Source: an uncultured SAR86 cluster bacterium (lineage in GTDB: Bacteria > Pseudomonadota > Gammaproteobacteria > Magnimaribacterales > D2472). From it: a stretch of 64,000 nucleotides of DNA. Positions 38,286-51,836 of this stretch are shown one piece after another. The stretch spans positions 177,794-241,793 of the forward strand of contig CACJCN010000001.1 in the NCBI GenBank assembly GCA_902591925.1, read 5' to 3'. The notes beneath the pieces are model-generated. The model did no database searches. It was given only the letters and a program-made list of their open reading frames with translations, and was not told where the DNA came from. How positions within the stretch are numbered: position 1 is the first letter of the stretch; the number at the start of each line of letters is the position of its first letter. The position numbers and the translations under genes were made by a program.

Positions 38286-39632
38286 TTGCCAGCTAAAAAC
38301 ATGGAAGAGCTTGTTGCTTTATGTAAAAGAAGAGGCTTTATATTCCAATCTAGTGAAATTTACGGAGGTCTTCAGGGAACTTACGATTTTGGACCACTAG
38401 GTGTTGAACTAAAAAATAATATTAAAAACGCCTGGTGGGAAGCAATGGTGTATGAAAATGATGATATTGAGGGTCTTGATTCTTCTATTCTTACAAACCC
38501 GCTTGTTCTGGGGTATTCAGGCCATGAAGATACCTTTTCAGATCCAATGGTCGATTGCAAGTCGTGTGGTCTTAGATTTAGAGCTGATCAAGTACCAAAA
38601 GAGTGCAAACCAGAAGATCTAACAGAACCAAGGCAATTTAACTTGATGTTTAAGACCAATGTTGGTCCGATAGACGATGGTTCGAGTTTTGCATATCTCA
38701 GGCCTGAAACAGCTCAACAGATATTCACTAACTTTAAAAACGTCATAGATTCAACATCCAAATCAATTCCATTTGGAATTGCACAAATGGGCAAAGCATT
38801 TAGAAATGAAATAACACCGAGAAATTTTATTTTTAGAGTAAGGGAATTTGAACAAATGGAATTAGAATATTTTGTTATGCCAGGTGAAGATGAAAAATCT
38901 CATGACATATGGGTACAAAAAAGACTAGAATGGTGGAAAAACCAAGGTGTACCCACAGAAAGTATAGAGCTTTACGATGTACCCACCAAAGAACTAGCTC
39001 ATTATTCTAAAAAAACTATCGATCTAATGTATAAATTTCCTCATGGCCTTGAAGAACTTGAAGGTATTGCAAACAGAACTGATTTTGATTTAGGTTCACA
39101 CTCTAAGAAACAAAATGAATTGAGTATTGGGTCATCTGTAAAGGAAAATAAACACTCAAATAGTAAAATGGCAGTACAGGATGACTCTGGTAAATGGGTT
39201 GTTCCATTTGTAATTGAACCATCAGCAGGTGTAGAAAGAGGCTTTCTAGCAATATTAAATGAAGCTTATTTTGTTGAGGAGCTAGAAAATGATAAAACCA
39301 GGGTTGTCTTAAGGCTAAAACCACATTTATCACCAATAAAGGCAGCTGTTATACCTTTAAAGAAAAATAACTCAGAATTAGTTGAAGCTGCAAAAAATAT
39401 AAAGAATGATCTTCAAAAAATTGGTTTAGGAAGGGTAATATTTGAAAATACTGGAAATATTGGTAAAAGCTATCGGAAACATGATGAAATTGGAACACCG
39501 GTATGTATTACAGTTGACTTTCAAACACTCGAAGATAACTCAGTAACCATAAGAGACAGAGACTCAATGGAGCAAAAAAGATTAGATATTGATGATCTTA
39601 ACAATTATTTGATTAATTTAATAAATTACTGA
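38286..39632 (+). CDS. Glycyl-tRNA synthetase, single-chain (alpha2) type
   Basis: This enzyme charges tRNA-Gly. The 448-residue class II protein has the eukaryote/archaeal-like single-chain architecture: [17 protein letters not shown] at the start, a cysteine-containing insert [12 protein letters not shown], motif 2 [19 protein letters not shown], and a C-terminal anticodon domain. Gammaproteobacteria normally use the unrelated tetrameric GlyQ/GlyS. The track starts it at TTG 38280, only one base after GGAG. The TTG at 38286 has the correct seven-base spacing and is preferred. It occupies the place of glyQS between an HtrB-like gene and plsC. Confidence 0.95.
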   Translation: MPAKNMEELVALCKRRGFIFQSSEIYGGLQGTYDFGPLGVELKNNIKNAWWEAMVYENDDIEGLDSSILTNPLVLGYSGHEDTFSDPMVDCKSCGLRFRADQVPKECKPEDLTEPRQFNLMFKTNVGPIDDGSSFAYLRPETAQQIFTNFKNVIDSTSKSIPFGIAQMGKAFRNEITPRNFIFRVREFEQMELEYFVMPGEDEKSHDIWVQKRLEWWKNQGVPTESIELYDVPTKELAHYSKKTIDLMYKFPHGLEELEGIANRTDFDLGSHSKKQNELSIGSSVKENKHSNSKMAVQDDSGKWVVPFVIEPSAGVERGFLAILNEAYFVEELENDKTRVVLRLKPHLSPIKAAVIPLKKNNSELVEAAKNIKNDLQKIGLGRVIFENTGNIGKSYRKHDEIGTPVCITVDFQTLEDNSVTIRDRDSMEQKRLDIDDLNNYLINLINY

Positions 39633-39634
39633 TA

Positions 39635-43336
<3,702 letters not shown>

Positions 43337-43338
43337 TA

Positions 43339-44442
43339 TTAAATAAGAAGTGGCATTACAACATATTTAAGATTTTCAGAATTTGGATCTGTTATTAAGC
43401 AGCTTTTTTCTGAACCAAAAAAATTGATTTCTATTGTTTCAGAATCAATAGTAGATAATATTTCTTGTAAATAATTAACATTGAAAGCTATATCAATTTC
43501 TTCACCCTGATATTCACATGGAAGATTTTCTTCACCTTGTTCCTTCTCAGGATTATTTGCAGAAATATTTAAAGAATCTTTTTTTGTGATTATTCTTACT
43601 CCCTTATATTTTTCACTTGATAAAACACTAACTCTGCTAAGGCTTTCTGAGAAATTTTTTCTATCAACAACTAAAAGCGAACTTTCACCAGATGGAATTA
43701 CTTGTTCATAATCTGGAAACTTGCCTTCGATTAATTTACTAACAAAAGTAGTGCCTGAAACATTTGCTGCAATAGAAGTTTGCCCGAGTTGAATCACAAC
43801 ATTTTCAGATTCGTCACCGACAAGCTTACCAATTTCATTAATAGATTTTCTTGGAACGATTCCACTTGTTGATTCAGACGAAGCTTCGTTAAGTGATGAA
43901 GTTGCCATTGCAAGTCTGTGAGCATCAGTTGCTACGGTAGTAATAACCTTATCATCTATCATCATATAAAGTCCGTTTAAGTAATGACGCCAATCCTGAT
44001 TACCCATCGCAAAAGATGTTTTTGTAATTAAATTTTTTAGATTTTGTGATGAGATATTGATTTGGGATTGAGTGTCCTCTATTTCAAAAACAGGAAAGTC
44101 TTCGCTTGGAAGAGTTGAGAGATTGTACTTACCAGATTCGGTCTCTATTTTTAAATTATCGCCATCAAGAAAAAAATGAATTTCAACCAGATCTGGCATG
44201 AGCCTACACAAATCACTTAATTTTCTTGCAGGTGCTGTTGTTTTTCCCCCGCTCTTGAAATTCGATATTGTTGAAGTTGTTGATATCTCACTCTCTAAGT
44301 CTGTTGCAGTAAGTTTCAGCGATGATTCATCAACCTCAAACAAAACATTTGATAAAATAGGCAACGTTTGTCTCTTTTCAACAACTCCAAGCGTTTGATT
44401 AATTGATTTAACTACCTCTTCTTTAGTTATATAGAAATCCAT
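43339..44442 (-). CDS. dnaN: DNA polymerase III sliding clamp (beta)
   Basis: The 367-residue beta clamp, three similar domains of about 120 residues each forming half of the dimeric ring. Family stretches include LPILSNVLFEV, TDAHRLAMATSSL and the closing LKYVVMPLLI, the C-terminal tail at the partner-binding pocket. The start overlaps the dnaA stop by one base (TAATG), so clamp and initiator are translationally coupled. Confidence 0.97.
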   Translation of the reverse strand: MDFYITKEEVVKSINQTLGVVEKRQTLPILSNVLFEVDESSLKLTATDLESEISTTSTISNFKSGGKTTAPARKLSDLCRLMPDLVEIHFFLDGDNLKIETESGKYNLSTLPSEDFPVFEIEDTQSQINISSQNLKNLITKTSFAMGNQDWRHYLNGLYMMIDDKVITTVATDAHRLAMATSSLNEASSESTSGIVPRKSINEIGKLVGDESENVVIQLGQTSIAANVSGTTFVSKLIEGKFPDYEQVIPSGESSLLVVDRKNFSESLSRVSVLSSEKYKGVRIITKKDSLNISANNPEKEQGEENLPCEYQGEEIDIAFNVNYLQEILSTIDSETIEINFFGSEKSCLITDPNSENLKYVVMPLLI

Positions 44443-45734
44443 TAGTTGGTTAGGGCCCTATTTAAATTTCTGTAGTCCTCTTCATGCGAAGGGCTTTCTT
44501 TTCTTAATTCGTTGATTTTTTTACACGCATGAAGAACGGTTGTGTGGTCTCTTCCATTATATGCCTCTCCAATTTCTGGAAGGCTGTGGTTTGTAAGTTC
44601 TTTTGTTAATGCCATTGCCATTTGTCTTGGTCTGGTTATAGATCTGCTTCTCCTTTTTGAAAGAAGGTCTGAAAGTTTAATGTTATAGTATTCTGCAACT
44701 GTTTTTTGAATATTTTCGATGCTTATCATTTTTGCAGAAATTACAAAAAGATCTTTTAGTGCGTCTTTCACGAGAGCAAGATCAACTTCTTGATTTGTAA
44801 ATCTGGCATTTGCAACAACTCTTTTTAATGCTCCCTCAAGCTCCCTGATGTTAGACCTAATTCTTTGGGCAATATATATTGCACAATCATTGGGAAGAAA
44901 AATGCCCATTGAGTTAGCCTTGCTTAGCAAAACCGCCGCTCTTGTTTCGAGCTCAGGTGGATCAATAACAACAGGTAGGCCCCAACCAAGTCTTGATTTT
45001 AACCTTTCTTCTAAGCCATCAATCTCTTTCGGATATTTGTCGCATGTTAATATCATTTGATTGTTTCTATCCAACAAAGCATTAAAAGTATGAAAAAACT
45101 CCTCTTGAGACTGTTCTTTGCCAGCAAAGAACTGAATGTCGTCAATTAAAAGGGCGTCAGCGTTTCTATAAAATGATTTGAACTCATTCATTGCGCCCAA
45201 TTGAAGTGCCTTCACCATATCAGATACAAATTTTTCTGAGTGAACATATACAATTCTTTTTTTAGGTTCGTTTTTAAGAATCTCATTGCCAACAGCATGC
45301 ATTAGGTGTGTTTTGCCCAAGCCAACCCCGCCATATATAAAAAGTGGGTTATAGTCTCCTTTTGGATTGGCTGCAACTTGTTTGGCTGCGGCTAAAGCAA
45401 GGTGATTTGACTTTCCCTCAACAAAACTATCAAACGTATATCCGTCAACCAGTTTTATTTCTGAGTTTTGATTGTTTTTATATTTGTCAATAAAAGTCTC
45501 TTTTGTAAGGGTTTTAAAAACGAGATTTATGTTTGACTTTGACTGTGACTTAACTATTTTTTTGATTTCTTTGGAATAGTTTTTTTCAATGTAGTCTAAA
45601 ATAAAGTCATTAGGCGCAACAAGCTCCAGAGTATTTTTATCAATTTTTGCCTTTAGAGGCCTAATCCAGGTGTTGAAATCTTCTTGAGAAAGGGTGTTTT
45701 CAAGCTTTTCAGAACACTTATTCCAAAGTTCCAA
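44442..45734 (-). CDS. dnaA: Chromosomal replication initiator DnaA
   Basis: A 430-residue initiator. The N-terminal oligomerisation domain (residues 1-80) is followed by the AAA+ domain with Walker [14 protein letters not shown], Walker [14 protein letters not shown] and sensor motifs, then the C-terminal DNA-binding domain with the signature [14 protein letters not shown]. The linker domain II is short compared with E. coli (467 residues in total). It starts at TTG with GGAG seven bases upstream. Perfect and near-perfect DnaA boxes lie in the gap to rpmH, suggesting autoregulation or an origin there. Confidence 0.97.
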   Translation of the reverse strand: MELWNKCSEKLENTLSQEDFNTWIRPLKAKIDKNTLELVAPNDFILDYIEKNYSKEIKKIVKSQSKSNINLVFKTLTKETFIDKYKNNQNSEIKLVDGYTFDSFVEGKSNHLALAAAKQVAANPKGDYNPLFIYGGVGLGKTHLMHAVGNEILKNEPKKRIVYVHSEKFVSDMVKALQLGAMNEFKSFYRNADALLIDDIQFFAGKEQSQEEFFHTFNALLDRNNQMILTCDKYPKEIDGLEERLKSRLGWGLPVVIDPPELETRAAVLLSKANSMGIFLPNDCAIYIAQRIRSNIRELEGALKRVVANARFTNQEVDLALVKDALKDLFVISAKMISIENIQKTVAEYYNIKLSDLLSKRRSRSITRPRQMAMALTKELTNHSLPEIGEAYNGRDHTTVLHACKKINELRKESPSHEEDYRNLNRALTN

Positions 45735-45910
45735 TTATTATCTCCTATTTGATTCATAGTCTATTAAAAAATCCACAAGATATCTACAGAATAAATATAA
45801 GAATTTGCTGTGGATAACTTGTATATAAAAAAAATTGTGTTTTACAGAAATTTTTATGGTTTTAAAAACTTATTGCGCTATAATCCACAACACTTTTAGC
45901 AATAGATATT
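45735..45910. promoter_or_regulatory. dnaA-rpmH divergent region with DnaA boxes (possible oriC)
   Basis: This 176-base AT-rich gap holds a perfect DnaA box (TTATCCACA on the minus strand, 45809-45817), an 8/9 box TAATCCACA at 45881-45889 and two 7/9 matches at 45769-45777 and 45780-45788. The 8/9 box overlaps a perfect TATAAT at 45879-45884 that should be the rpmH -10. Pseudomonas has its origin in the equivalent gap. Only one perfect box is few for an oriC, so this may instead be a DnaA-controlled promoter region. Confidence 0.55.
45809..45817 (-). promoter_or_regulatory. Perfect DnaA box
   Basis: TGTGGATAA on the plus strand is the exact complement of the consensus TTATCCACA. It is the only exact match I noticed in the dnaA-rpmH gap. 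Confidence 0.75.
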
Positions 45911-46045
45911 ATGAAAAGAACTTTTCAACCAAGCAACTTAAAAAGAAAAAGAACCCATGGTTTTCGTGCGAGAATGTCAACCAAGGCTGGAAGAGCTGTT
46001 TTATCCAACAGAAGAAAAAAGGGTAGAAAGGTCCTTAGCGCTTAG
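45911..46045 (+). CDS. rpmH: 50S ribosomal protein L34
   Basis: This 44-residue gene is missing from the track because of its length. It starts [19 protein letters not shown] and ends [11 protein letters not shown], which is canonical L34. L34 is a very basic protein of the large subunit. It is divergent from dnaA and directly upstream of rnpA, the standard order. Its start sits in the frame opposed by the spurious upstream extension of the rnpA ORF. Confidence 0.97.
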   Translation: MKRTFQPSNLKRKRTHGFRARMSTKAGRAVLSNRRKKGRKVLSA

Positions 46046-46046
46046 T

Positions 46047-46361
46047 TTGTCTAATTCCAATCAACAATTTGCATCTCTTGAGTGTTTATATTCCTGTAAG
46101 TTTTTTAGGATATTTTATAAGCGATCAAAAAATAGTGGGTTTGAGATATCAATCTCAAAAAAGTTTTTTAGGCTTGCGGTCGAAAGAAATAAAATAAAAA
46201 GAAGGATTAAAGAAATTTTCAGAAAATTATCAATAGAGATGCCGGGTGGAATTTTGGTTTTTTCTGTATTTAGACCTTTTGGAGAGTTATCATATGAAGA
46301 GGCGGTGATAGAGATCTCATCAGCCGTAAAATCTATTGCTGGCAATATGGATAAAAAATGA
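46047..46361 (+). CDS. rnpA: Ribonuclease P protein component
   Basis: RnpA assists the RNase P RNA in trimming tRNA 5' ends. The signature AVERNKIKRRIKEIFRKL is intact and preceded by the FEISISKKFFRL strand. The track ORF begins at 45957 and runs through rpmH in another frame, which is unlikely. The first plausible start after rpmH is TTG at 46047, one base past the rpmH stop, giving 104 residues. No strong ribosome-binding site is visible, so translation may depend on coupling to rpmH. The 3' end overlaps yidC by four bases. Confidence 0.85.
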   Translation: MSNSNQQFASLECLYSCKFFRIFYKRSKNSGFEISISKKFFRLAVERNKIKRRIKEIFRKLSIEMPGGILVFSVFRPFGELSYEEAVIEISSAVKSIAGNMDKK

Positions 46362-47884
46362 ATATAAGAAGTTTATATATGGCTCTGATTGTTTTTCTTT
46401 CATTGGCGTTGTTATATGAATGGAATTCAGACCAAAAAACAAAATCAATTAAACGGCATCTTGATATGGTTGGGTCGTCCTATTACGGGGATGACAGCAG
46501 GTTTGTTTCAATTGAAAACGATGAGCTGTCGTTGGTTATTTCAATATCTAATGGTTCTATTGTTGAGGCGAGGTTAAAAAAATACCCCGTTGAAAATGTA
46601 AATGGTTCTTTAGGGTTTAGGGTGTTTGGGTCTTCTGAATCCTCCGCATTTCAATATTATTTTAAGAGTGGGTTTACCGGAATCGCACCAGTTTATGAAG
46701 TTTCAGAAAGGGGCGATGATTTTGTTGTTTTATTAGATCCAAGTCTTGGTGTGTCTAAGAGAATATATTTTTCTGATGCTAGTTATGAGGTGAGTGTTTA
46801 TGATTCAACGGTTAATGGAATTAATGGTAAGTCGTTTGCAGGTTTGTACCGTTCTGAAGGAAGGGCTCTTGACTTAAAAAGGGGTGCTCTTGAGGGTGGA
46901 ATGATGAACAACAGCTCCTATGAGGGTGTTGCGATAAGCACAGAGCTTGACCCTTATTCCACATCGAGATTAGGGTCCGTAGATGAGCCTCTTGAGGTTT
47001 TGTCAAAGTCTGGTTGGGTTGCTTTTATTCAAAAATATTTCTTTGCAGCCATTATTGGGTCAGATGAATATATTTATAATTATTATGTTCTTCCAAAGGA
47101 GTCTGGGTTCTATAGAATGGGCTATACAGTAGAGGGGTCCTCAACAAGCAATTTAGTGTATGGTCATGAGCATAGGCTGTTTGTTGGTCCAAAGATTAGA
47201 AAAGATCTTATGGAAAGAGCTGACAATTTAGAGCTAGCAATTGATATGGGTTGGTTTTGGTTTTTGGCACAACCCATGGTGTTCATAATGGATTTTATTA
47301 ATGGTTATGTTAATAGCTGGGGCTTAACAATAATAATATTTACTATATTAATTAAACTATTGTTTTGGCCTGTAACAGCCAAAAGCTTTAAGCAGATGGC
47401 TGCATTAAGAAAAATTACACCAGAGCTTAATGAGATAAAAGAAAGGTACAAAAACGATCGTCAATCAGCTGGAACAGAAACAATGAGACTGATGAAAAAA
47501 CATGGGGCAAACCCTCTTGGGGGTTGTTTGCCTTTGTTAATTCAAATGCCGTTTTTTATAGGCTTCTTTTTTGCTCTAAGGGAAATGGTTGAGTTAAGGT
47601 ATAGTTCGCTAGGTTTTTGGACAGACCTCTCTGCTCCAGATCCATATTTTATTTTGCCTGCAGCTTTTGGTTTGCTTATGATATTAACACAAAGGCTTAA
47701 TCCTCAACCCGCTGGTATGGACCCAACCCAAGCACAGGTTATGAAGTATATGCCTGTAATGTTCTCGGTGTTCTTTTTGTTTTTCCCTGCTGCTCTTTGT
47801 TTATATACTGTTGTTAATACTGGTGTTCAGCTTGGCCAACAAAGTTATCTTTACAAACAGCAAGGCGCCCTTAATACAGACTAA
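46358..47884 (+). CDS. yidC: Membrane protein insertase YidC
   Basis: A 508-residue insertase. It has the N-terminal helix (SLYMALIVFLSLALLYEW), a large periplasmic domain (residues about 30-285) and the conserved five-helix core with GWFWFLAQPMV, NSWGLTIIIFTILIK and LGGCLPLLIQMPFFIGFF. The core arginine and hydrophilic groove residues appear present. yidD, normally between rnpA and yidC, is absent. The periplasmic domain's coding strand is strongly rich in G and T, as in mnmE. Confidence 0.96.
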   Translation: MNIRSLYMALIVFLSLALLYEWNSDQKTKSIKRHLDMVGSSYYGDDSRFVSIENDELSLVISISNGSIVEARLKKYPVENVNGSLGFRVFGSSESSAFQYYFKSGFTGIAPVYEVSERGDDFVVLLDPSLGVSKRIYFSDASYEVSVYDSTVNGINGKSFAGLYRSEGRALDLKRGALEGGMMNNSSYEGVAISTELDPYSTSRLGSVDEPLEVLSKSGWVAFIQKYFFAAIIGSDEYIYNYYVLPKESGFYRMGYTVEGSSTSNLVYGHEHRLFVGPKIRKDLMERADNLELAIDMGWFWFLAQPMVFIMDFINGYVNSWGLTIIIFTILIKLLFWPVTAKSFKQMAALRKITPELNEIKERYKNDRQSAGTETMRLMKKHGANPLGGCLPLLIQMPFFIGFFFALREMVELRYSSLGFWTDLSAPDPYFILPAAFGLLMILTQRLNPQPAGMDPTQAQVMKYMPVMFSVFFLFFPAALCLYTVVNTGVQLGQQSYLYKQQGALNTD

Positions 47885-47886
47885 CT

Positions 47887-49200
47887 ATGCATCCTGTTTT
47901 TGCGCTAGCAACGCCGCCTGCAAAGTCAGCCATTTGCATATTTAGGGTTTCTGGTGATGGGTGTCTTGAAGGACTATCAAAAATTATTAAAAATAAGTGT
48001 TTTGAGCCGGGCCGCTTTTATGTCAGGGGTTTTTATAACGGTGATCGGTTGGTTGATAAGGCTGGTTTGTTGGTTTTTAAAGGTCCAAATAGTTATACGG
48101 GTGAAGATTCTTTTGAGGTTTATGCACACGGAAGCCTTGCTGTAATGTCTTCTTTTGTTACCTTATTTAGGAGTGTTGGTTTTGATGAGGCTGCAAGGGG
48201 TGAGTTTACCAAACGTGCTTTTTTGAATAACAAAATGAGTCTGAATGAGGCCGAGGCTTTGGCTGATTTTATTGATGCTACAGATGATAAAGGGGCTGTA
48301 TTGTCTGGCAGTTCTTTGTTTGGTGATTTGTCTTCAAAAATATCTTCTTTTGCTGATGAAATTGATCAAATTAGGGTGCAAATAGAGGCTGAAATTGATT
48401 TTTCTGATGAGGGTAATGAATATATGGATGAGGGGCTTGTTGATGGTTTGAACAATCTTGTAAATAGGTTTAACTCGTTTATATCTGGTTGTGTTAATAA
48501 AAATATGTTTTCTCAAAAAAATAATGTTCTTTTGGTTGGTCCTGTTAATTCAGGTAAGTCTTCTGTGTTTAATAGACTTCTGGGTTTTGAAAGGGCTATT
48601 GTCTCAAACACTCCTGGAACAACTAGAGATATTATCAGCAGTGAACTTTTTTACGAATCTAGTGTTTTTTCCATACAAGACTCTGCTGGTATAAGAGAAA
48701 CTGATAACAAAATTGAGGGTGCTGGTATTGATTTGTCTTTGTCACAAATTAAGAGTGCGGATTTGGTAATAGGGGTTTTTGATTTTTTTGATAAAACTTT
48801 AATCAAAAACTTTAAAGATTTAGCAAAGAATACATCTTTCATGTCTGTTCAAAATAAAACTGATGTTAATAAAAAGAACTTTGAGTATTTTGACTGTTGT
48901 GTTTCGGCTAAAACCGGTGATGGTTTTGATGATCTAAAAAAATTAATTTTATCTTCTTTTAATAAGGGTGTTAAAAAAGACGACTATAAATTTATGATAA
49001 GAGATAGGCATAATAAATTGTTTCAGGATGTTATTAAAAACTTAGTCTCTGCTCAAAAAGGTTTAAAAGAGAATTTGTCTTTGGATTTGGTCGCTGAGGA
49101 CCTTAGGTTGGCAAGGACATGTCTTGATGAACTTGTTGGTGAAAAATTTTCAGATTCATTATTAGGGGATATATTTAGTAGTTATTGTATTGGTAAATAG
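47887..49200 (+). CDS. mnmE: tRNA modification GTPase MnmE
   Basis: MnmE works with MnmG to add the cmnm5 group to wobble uridine 34. The 437-residue protein has an N-terminal folate-binding domain, a helical domain, and an inserted G domain: G1 GPVNSGKSS near residue 218, PGTTRD, DSAGIRE and NKTD. It ends with the catalytic CIGK motif. G1 usually reads GxPNxGKS, and the Pro is Val here. Its plus strand is markedly rich in G and T. The partner mnmG is 211 bases downstream with the opposite strand bias. Confidence 0.96.
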   Translation: MHPVFALATPPAKSAICIFRVSGDGCLEGLSKIIKNKCFEPGRFYVRGFYNGDRLVDKAGLLVFKGPNSYTGEDSFEVYAHGSLAVMSSFVTLFRSVGFDEAARGEFTKRAFLNNKMSLNEAEALADFIDATDDKGAVLSGSSLFGDLSSKISSFADEIDQIRVQIEAEIDFSDEGNEYMDEGLVDGLNNLVNRFNSFISGCVNKNMFSQKNNVLLVGPVNSGKSSVFNRLLGFERAIVSNTPGTTRDIISSELFYESSVFSIQDSAGIRETDNKIEGAGIDLSLSQIKSADLVIGVFDFFDKTLIKNFKDLAKNTSFMSVQNKTDVNKKNFEYFDCCVSAKTGDGFDDLKKLILSSFNKGVKKDDYKFMIRDRHNKLFQDVIKNLVSAQKGLKENLSLDLVAEDLRLARTCLDELVGEKFSDSLLGDIFSSYCIGK

Positions 49201-49201
49201 G

Positions 49202-49266
49202 TTGTTATTTATTTGTTAATAATTTTGTATTGTTTTTTTTGTTAACAACTTGTTAAGTATTTGTTA
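49202..49266 (+). repeat. Five TTGTTA direct repeats on 11-base phasing
   Basis: TTGTTA starts at 49202, 49213, 49239, 49250 and 49261. Four of the five fall into two runs spaced exactly 11 bases apart, about one helical turn, and the middle gap is 26. A TTGTTT at 49230 partly fills the gap. They lie in the mnmE-mnmG gap, just left of a hairpin and a change of strand composition. They could be protein-binding iterons or an unwinding element. No canonical DnaA box is present. Confidence 0.65.
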
Positions 49267-49310
49267 CCTGTTTTCAAACAAAGCTTAACCGTTTTTATAA
49301 ATTAAACAGT

Positions 49311-49335
49311 CCTATATAAAGCAAGGGCTTATAGG
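49311..49335. repeat. Hairpin at the centre of the mnmE-mnmG gap
   Basis: CCTATA and TATAGG pair around AGC/GCT with a three-base TAA bulge and an AAGG loop. It marks roughly the point where the sequence changes from T/G-rich (left) to A/C-rich (right). It has no U-run, so it is not an ordinary terminator. Confidence 0.5.
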
Positions 49336-49411
49336 AGTTTTTAACAGAAAACAATCAACATAATAGAAATAACAAAAAGTATATAATATAGATATTAAAG
49401 TTTAATTATTA

Positions 49412-51256
49412 ATGAATAAATACGATGTGATAGTTGTTGGAGGTGGCCATGCTGGGGTTGAGGCAGCATACGCTGTACAAAGATTAGGCATGTCATGTGC
49501 TCTTGTGACCTTTAATAAAAAAGCTATAGGTCAAATGTCTTGCAATCCTGCAATTGGAGGTTTAGGTAAATCACACATAGTCAGAGAGATTGATGCTATG
49601 GGTGGCTTGATGCCAATAGCCACTGATATGTCAGGTATCCAATATAGAACACTTAACACAAGAAAAGGAGATGCGGTTCAGGCTTTAAGGGTTCAGTGTG
49701 ATAGAGATCTTTACAAAAAAGCAGTTCAAAAAATACTAAAAAAAACAAATATTGATGTATACGAAGATGAGGTTGAAGATATTTTAATTAAAAACAATAA
49801 AGTAACCGGGGTAATAACAAGCAACCAAAACATATTAGCAAAAAGAACCATCTTAACCACAGGTACATTTTTAAACGGAAAGATGTATGTAGGAAATGAA
49901 GTAACCAAAGGTGGAAGAATGGGTGATGGAACCGCTATACCACTATCTGAAAAACTTTATTCACTAAAACTACCAATGGGAAGATTGAAAACAGGAACCC
50001 CAGCCAGGATAAAGCTTTCAAGCATTTCAACATCCTACATGGAAGAACAGCCTGGTGAAAAACCCACGCCATGGATGTCCTCATACAACAGACCAAAAAA
50101 ACATCAAAAACAACTCTCATGCTTTATAACAAGAACTAACAAAAAAACCCATGAAATCATAAAAGAAAACACCCATTTATCAGCTATGTATTCAGGAGAT
50201 ATTGTGGGGATAGGGCCTAGGTATTGTCCATCAATCGAAGACAAGATAAATAGATTTAGTGACAAAGAAAGCCACCAAATATTTATTGAACCCGAAGGCA
50301 TAAATAAAGACCTAATATATCCTAATGGAATATCAACAAGTCTGCCTAGAAGAGCACAAGAAGATTTTATACGCTCCATTAAAGGTCTCGAAGGGGCGAT
50401 CATAACCGAGTTTGGCTATGCTGTAGAGTATGATTTTGTAGACCCAAGAAACCTTAAAACATCTCTAGAAACAAAGTTCCTTAACAATTTTTATTTGGCG
50501 GGACAAATAAACGGAACAACGGGATATGAAGAAGCTGCTGCACAGGGTTTAATAGCCGGTCTTAATGCCGCGAGATCAATTCAAAAAAAACAACCCATGG
50601 TTTTAAAAAGAAGCGAAGCATATATAGGAGTTTTAATTGATGACCTAACAACACACGGAATTACAGAGCCCTACAGAATGTTTACAAGCAGAGCAGAACA
50701 CAGGCTTATGCTTTCTCAAAACAACGCAGAACAAAGACTTCTAATAAAAGCGTTTAATGTTGGACTTGTAGATGCCGAAAGAAAAAACAGTTTCACAACC
50801 AAAGAAATGGAATACAAAGAATTCCTAGAAGCAATAAAAAAAATCAAAATAACTAAAATCATAGACAGAAAAAACAAAACACAAAAACTAAACGAAAGCA
50901 AAAATGTCTTTGAGCTTTTAAAGAGAACAGATATTGATACAACAAAAGTTTTTAAACCAAAAAAGAAAGACAGAAACCTTTATAAAAGAGCTGTAACGGA
51001 ATCAAAATACATGGGCTATGTTGAAAAACAAAAAAGAGAAATTAAAAAAACACAAAAACAAAACAACAAAAAAATCCCCCAAGACTTTAAATACGACAAC
51101 ATAGTTGGACTCTCTAATGAGGTTAAAGAAAAGCTCATTAAACATAAACCCGAAACCATAGGGCACGCATCAAAAATTGAAGGCGTAACACCAGCAGCAG
51201 TAAACCTTATATTGATTCAAATAAAGAAAAAAGAAATTTTAAAACAACATGCCTAA
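49412..51256 (+). CDS. mnmG: tRNA modification enzyme MnmG (GidA)
   Basis: The FAD-dependent partner of MnmE for wobble-uridine modification. The 614-residue protein starts with the FAD motif [12 protein letters not shown] and has [31 protein letters not shown] and [17 protein letters not shown]. The C-terminal half (residues about 450-600) is unusually rich in Lys and Asn. It is written with A/C-rich codons, unlike mnmE just upstream. A TATAAT at 49382-49387 is a possible -10. rsmG overlaps its end by 8 bp. Confidence 0.97.
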   Translation: MNKYDVIVVGGGHAGVEAAYAVQRLGMSCALVTFNKKAIGQMSCNPAIGGLGKSHIVREIDAMGGLMPIATDMSGIQYRTLNTRKGDAVQALRVQCDRDLYKKAVQKILKKTNIDVYEDEVEDILIKNNKVTGVITSNQNILAKRTILTTGTFLNGKMYVGNEVTKGGRMGDGTAIPLSEKLYSLKLPMGRLKTGTPARIKLSSISTSYMEEQPGEKPTPWMSSYNRPKKHQKQLSCFITRTNKKTHEIIKENTHLSAMYSGDIVGIGPRYCPSIEDKINRFSDKESHQIFIEPEGINKDLIYPNGISTSLPRRAQEDFIRSIKGLEGAIITEFGYAVEYDFVDPRNLKTSLETKFLNNFYLAGQINGTTGYEEAAAQGLIAGLNAARSIQKKQPMVLKRSEAYIGVLIDDLTTHGITEPYRMFTSRAEHRLMLSQNNAEQRLLIKAFNVGLVDAERKNSFTTKEMEYKEFLEAIKKIKITKIIDRKNKTQKLNESKNVFELLKRTDIDTTKVFKPKKKDRNLYKRAVTESKYMGYVEKQKREIKKTQKQNNKKIPQDFKYDNIVGLSNEVKEKLIKHKPETIGHASKIEGVTPAAVNLILIQIKKKEILKQHA

Positions 51257-51836
51257 AGTCTTTTCAGACGAACAAGAAAACAAAATAAAAACATTTATAA
51301 ACCTTGCTCTAGACTTCAACAAAACCCACAACATTTTTTCAAGAAAATCCTATGACGAGGTATATGAGAACGATATTCTAGACTGCAAACCACTAATTAA
51401 TCATATAAAAAAGAATGAAAGTGTATTAGACCTTGGTTCGGGAGGGGGCTTCCCAGGAATACTATTATCAATAACAAAACCAGAAAATAAAATAAGCTTA
51501 TTAGAGAGCAACAACAAGAAGTGCTATTTTCTAAAAAAAGTATCCTACGAGCTGAACCTAAAGAATACAAAAATAATTAACAAAACAATCACCAAAAAAA
51601 ACAAGCTAGGCAAGTTTGACATCATTACTTCAAGAGCCTTTGCCAGTATTGAAAAAACAATAAACCTCACAAAAACAAACACCCACGAAAAAACAAAACA
51701 CCTTCTGCTTAAAGGAAAAGCATCAAATATAAAAAAGGAGCTAAAAGATATCGACAAAAATATGTTCAGATATGAAATAATCAATCAAGACACAACAAAA
51801 GAAAGAAACATAGTTTTATTATGCAAAGATGAATAA
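51249..51836 (+). CDS. rsmG: 16S rRNA m7G527 methyltransferase RsmG
   Basis: A 195-residue class I methyltransferase (GidB) that modifies G527 of 16S rRNA. The SAM motif [17 protein letters not shown] lies near residue 60, followed by [13 protein letters not shown] and the catalytic-region ITSRAFASI. It is rather short and very lysine-rich. It overlaps mnmG and parA by 8 bp each (ATGCCTAA and ATGAATAA). The coding strand is strongly A/C-rich with few Gs. Confidence 0.94.
   Translation: MPKVFSDEQENKIKTFINLALDFNKTHNIFSRKSYDEVYENDILDCKPLINHIKKNESVLDLGSGGGFPGILLSITKPENKISLLESNNKKCYFLKKVSYELNLKNTKIINKTITKKNKLGKFDIITSRAFASIEKTINLTKTNTHEKTKHLLLKGKASNIKKELKDIDKNMFRYEIINQDTTKERNIVLLCKDE

Noticed and set aside
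45957-46046. Upstream extension of rnpA shown in the ORF track
   Set aside because: It runs through rpmH in another frame and has no RnpA-like sequence. TTG at 46047 is more plausible.
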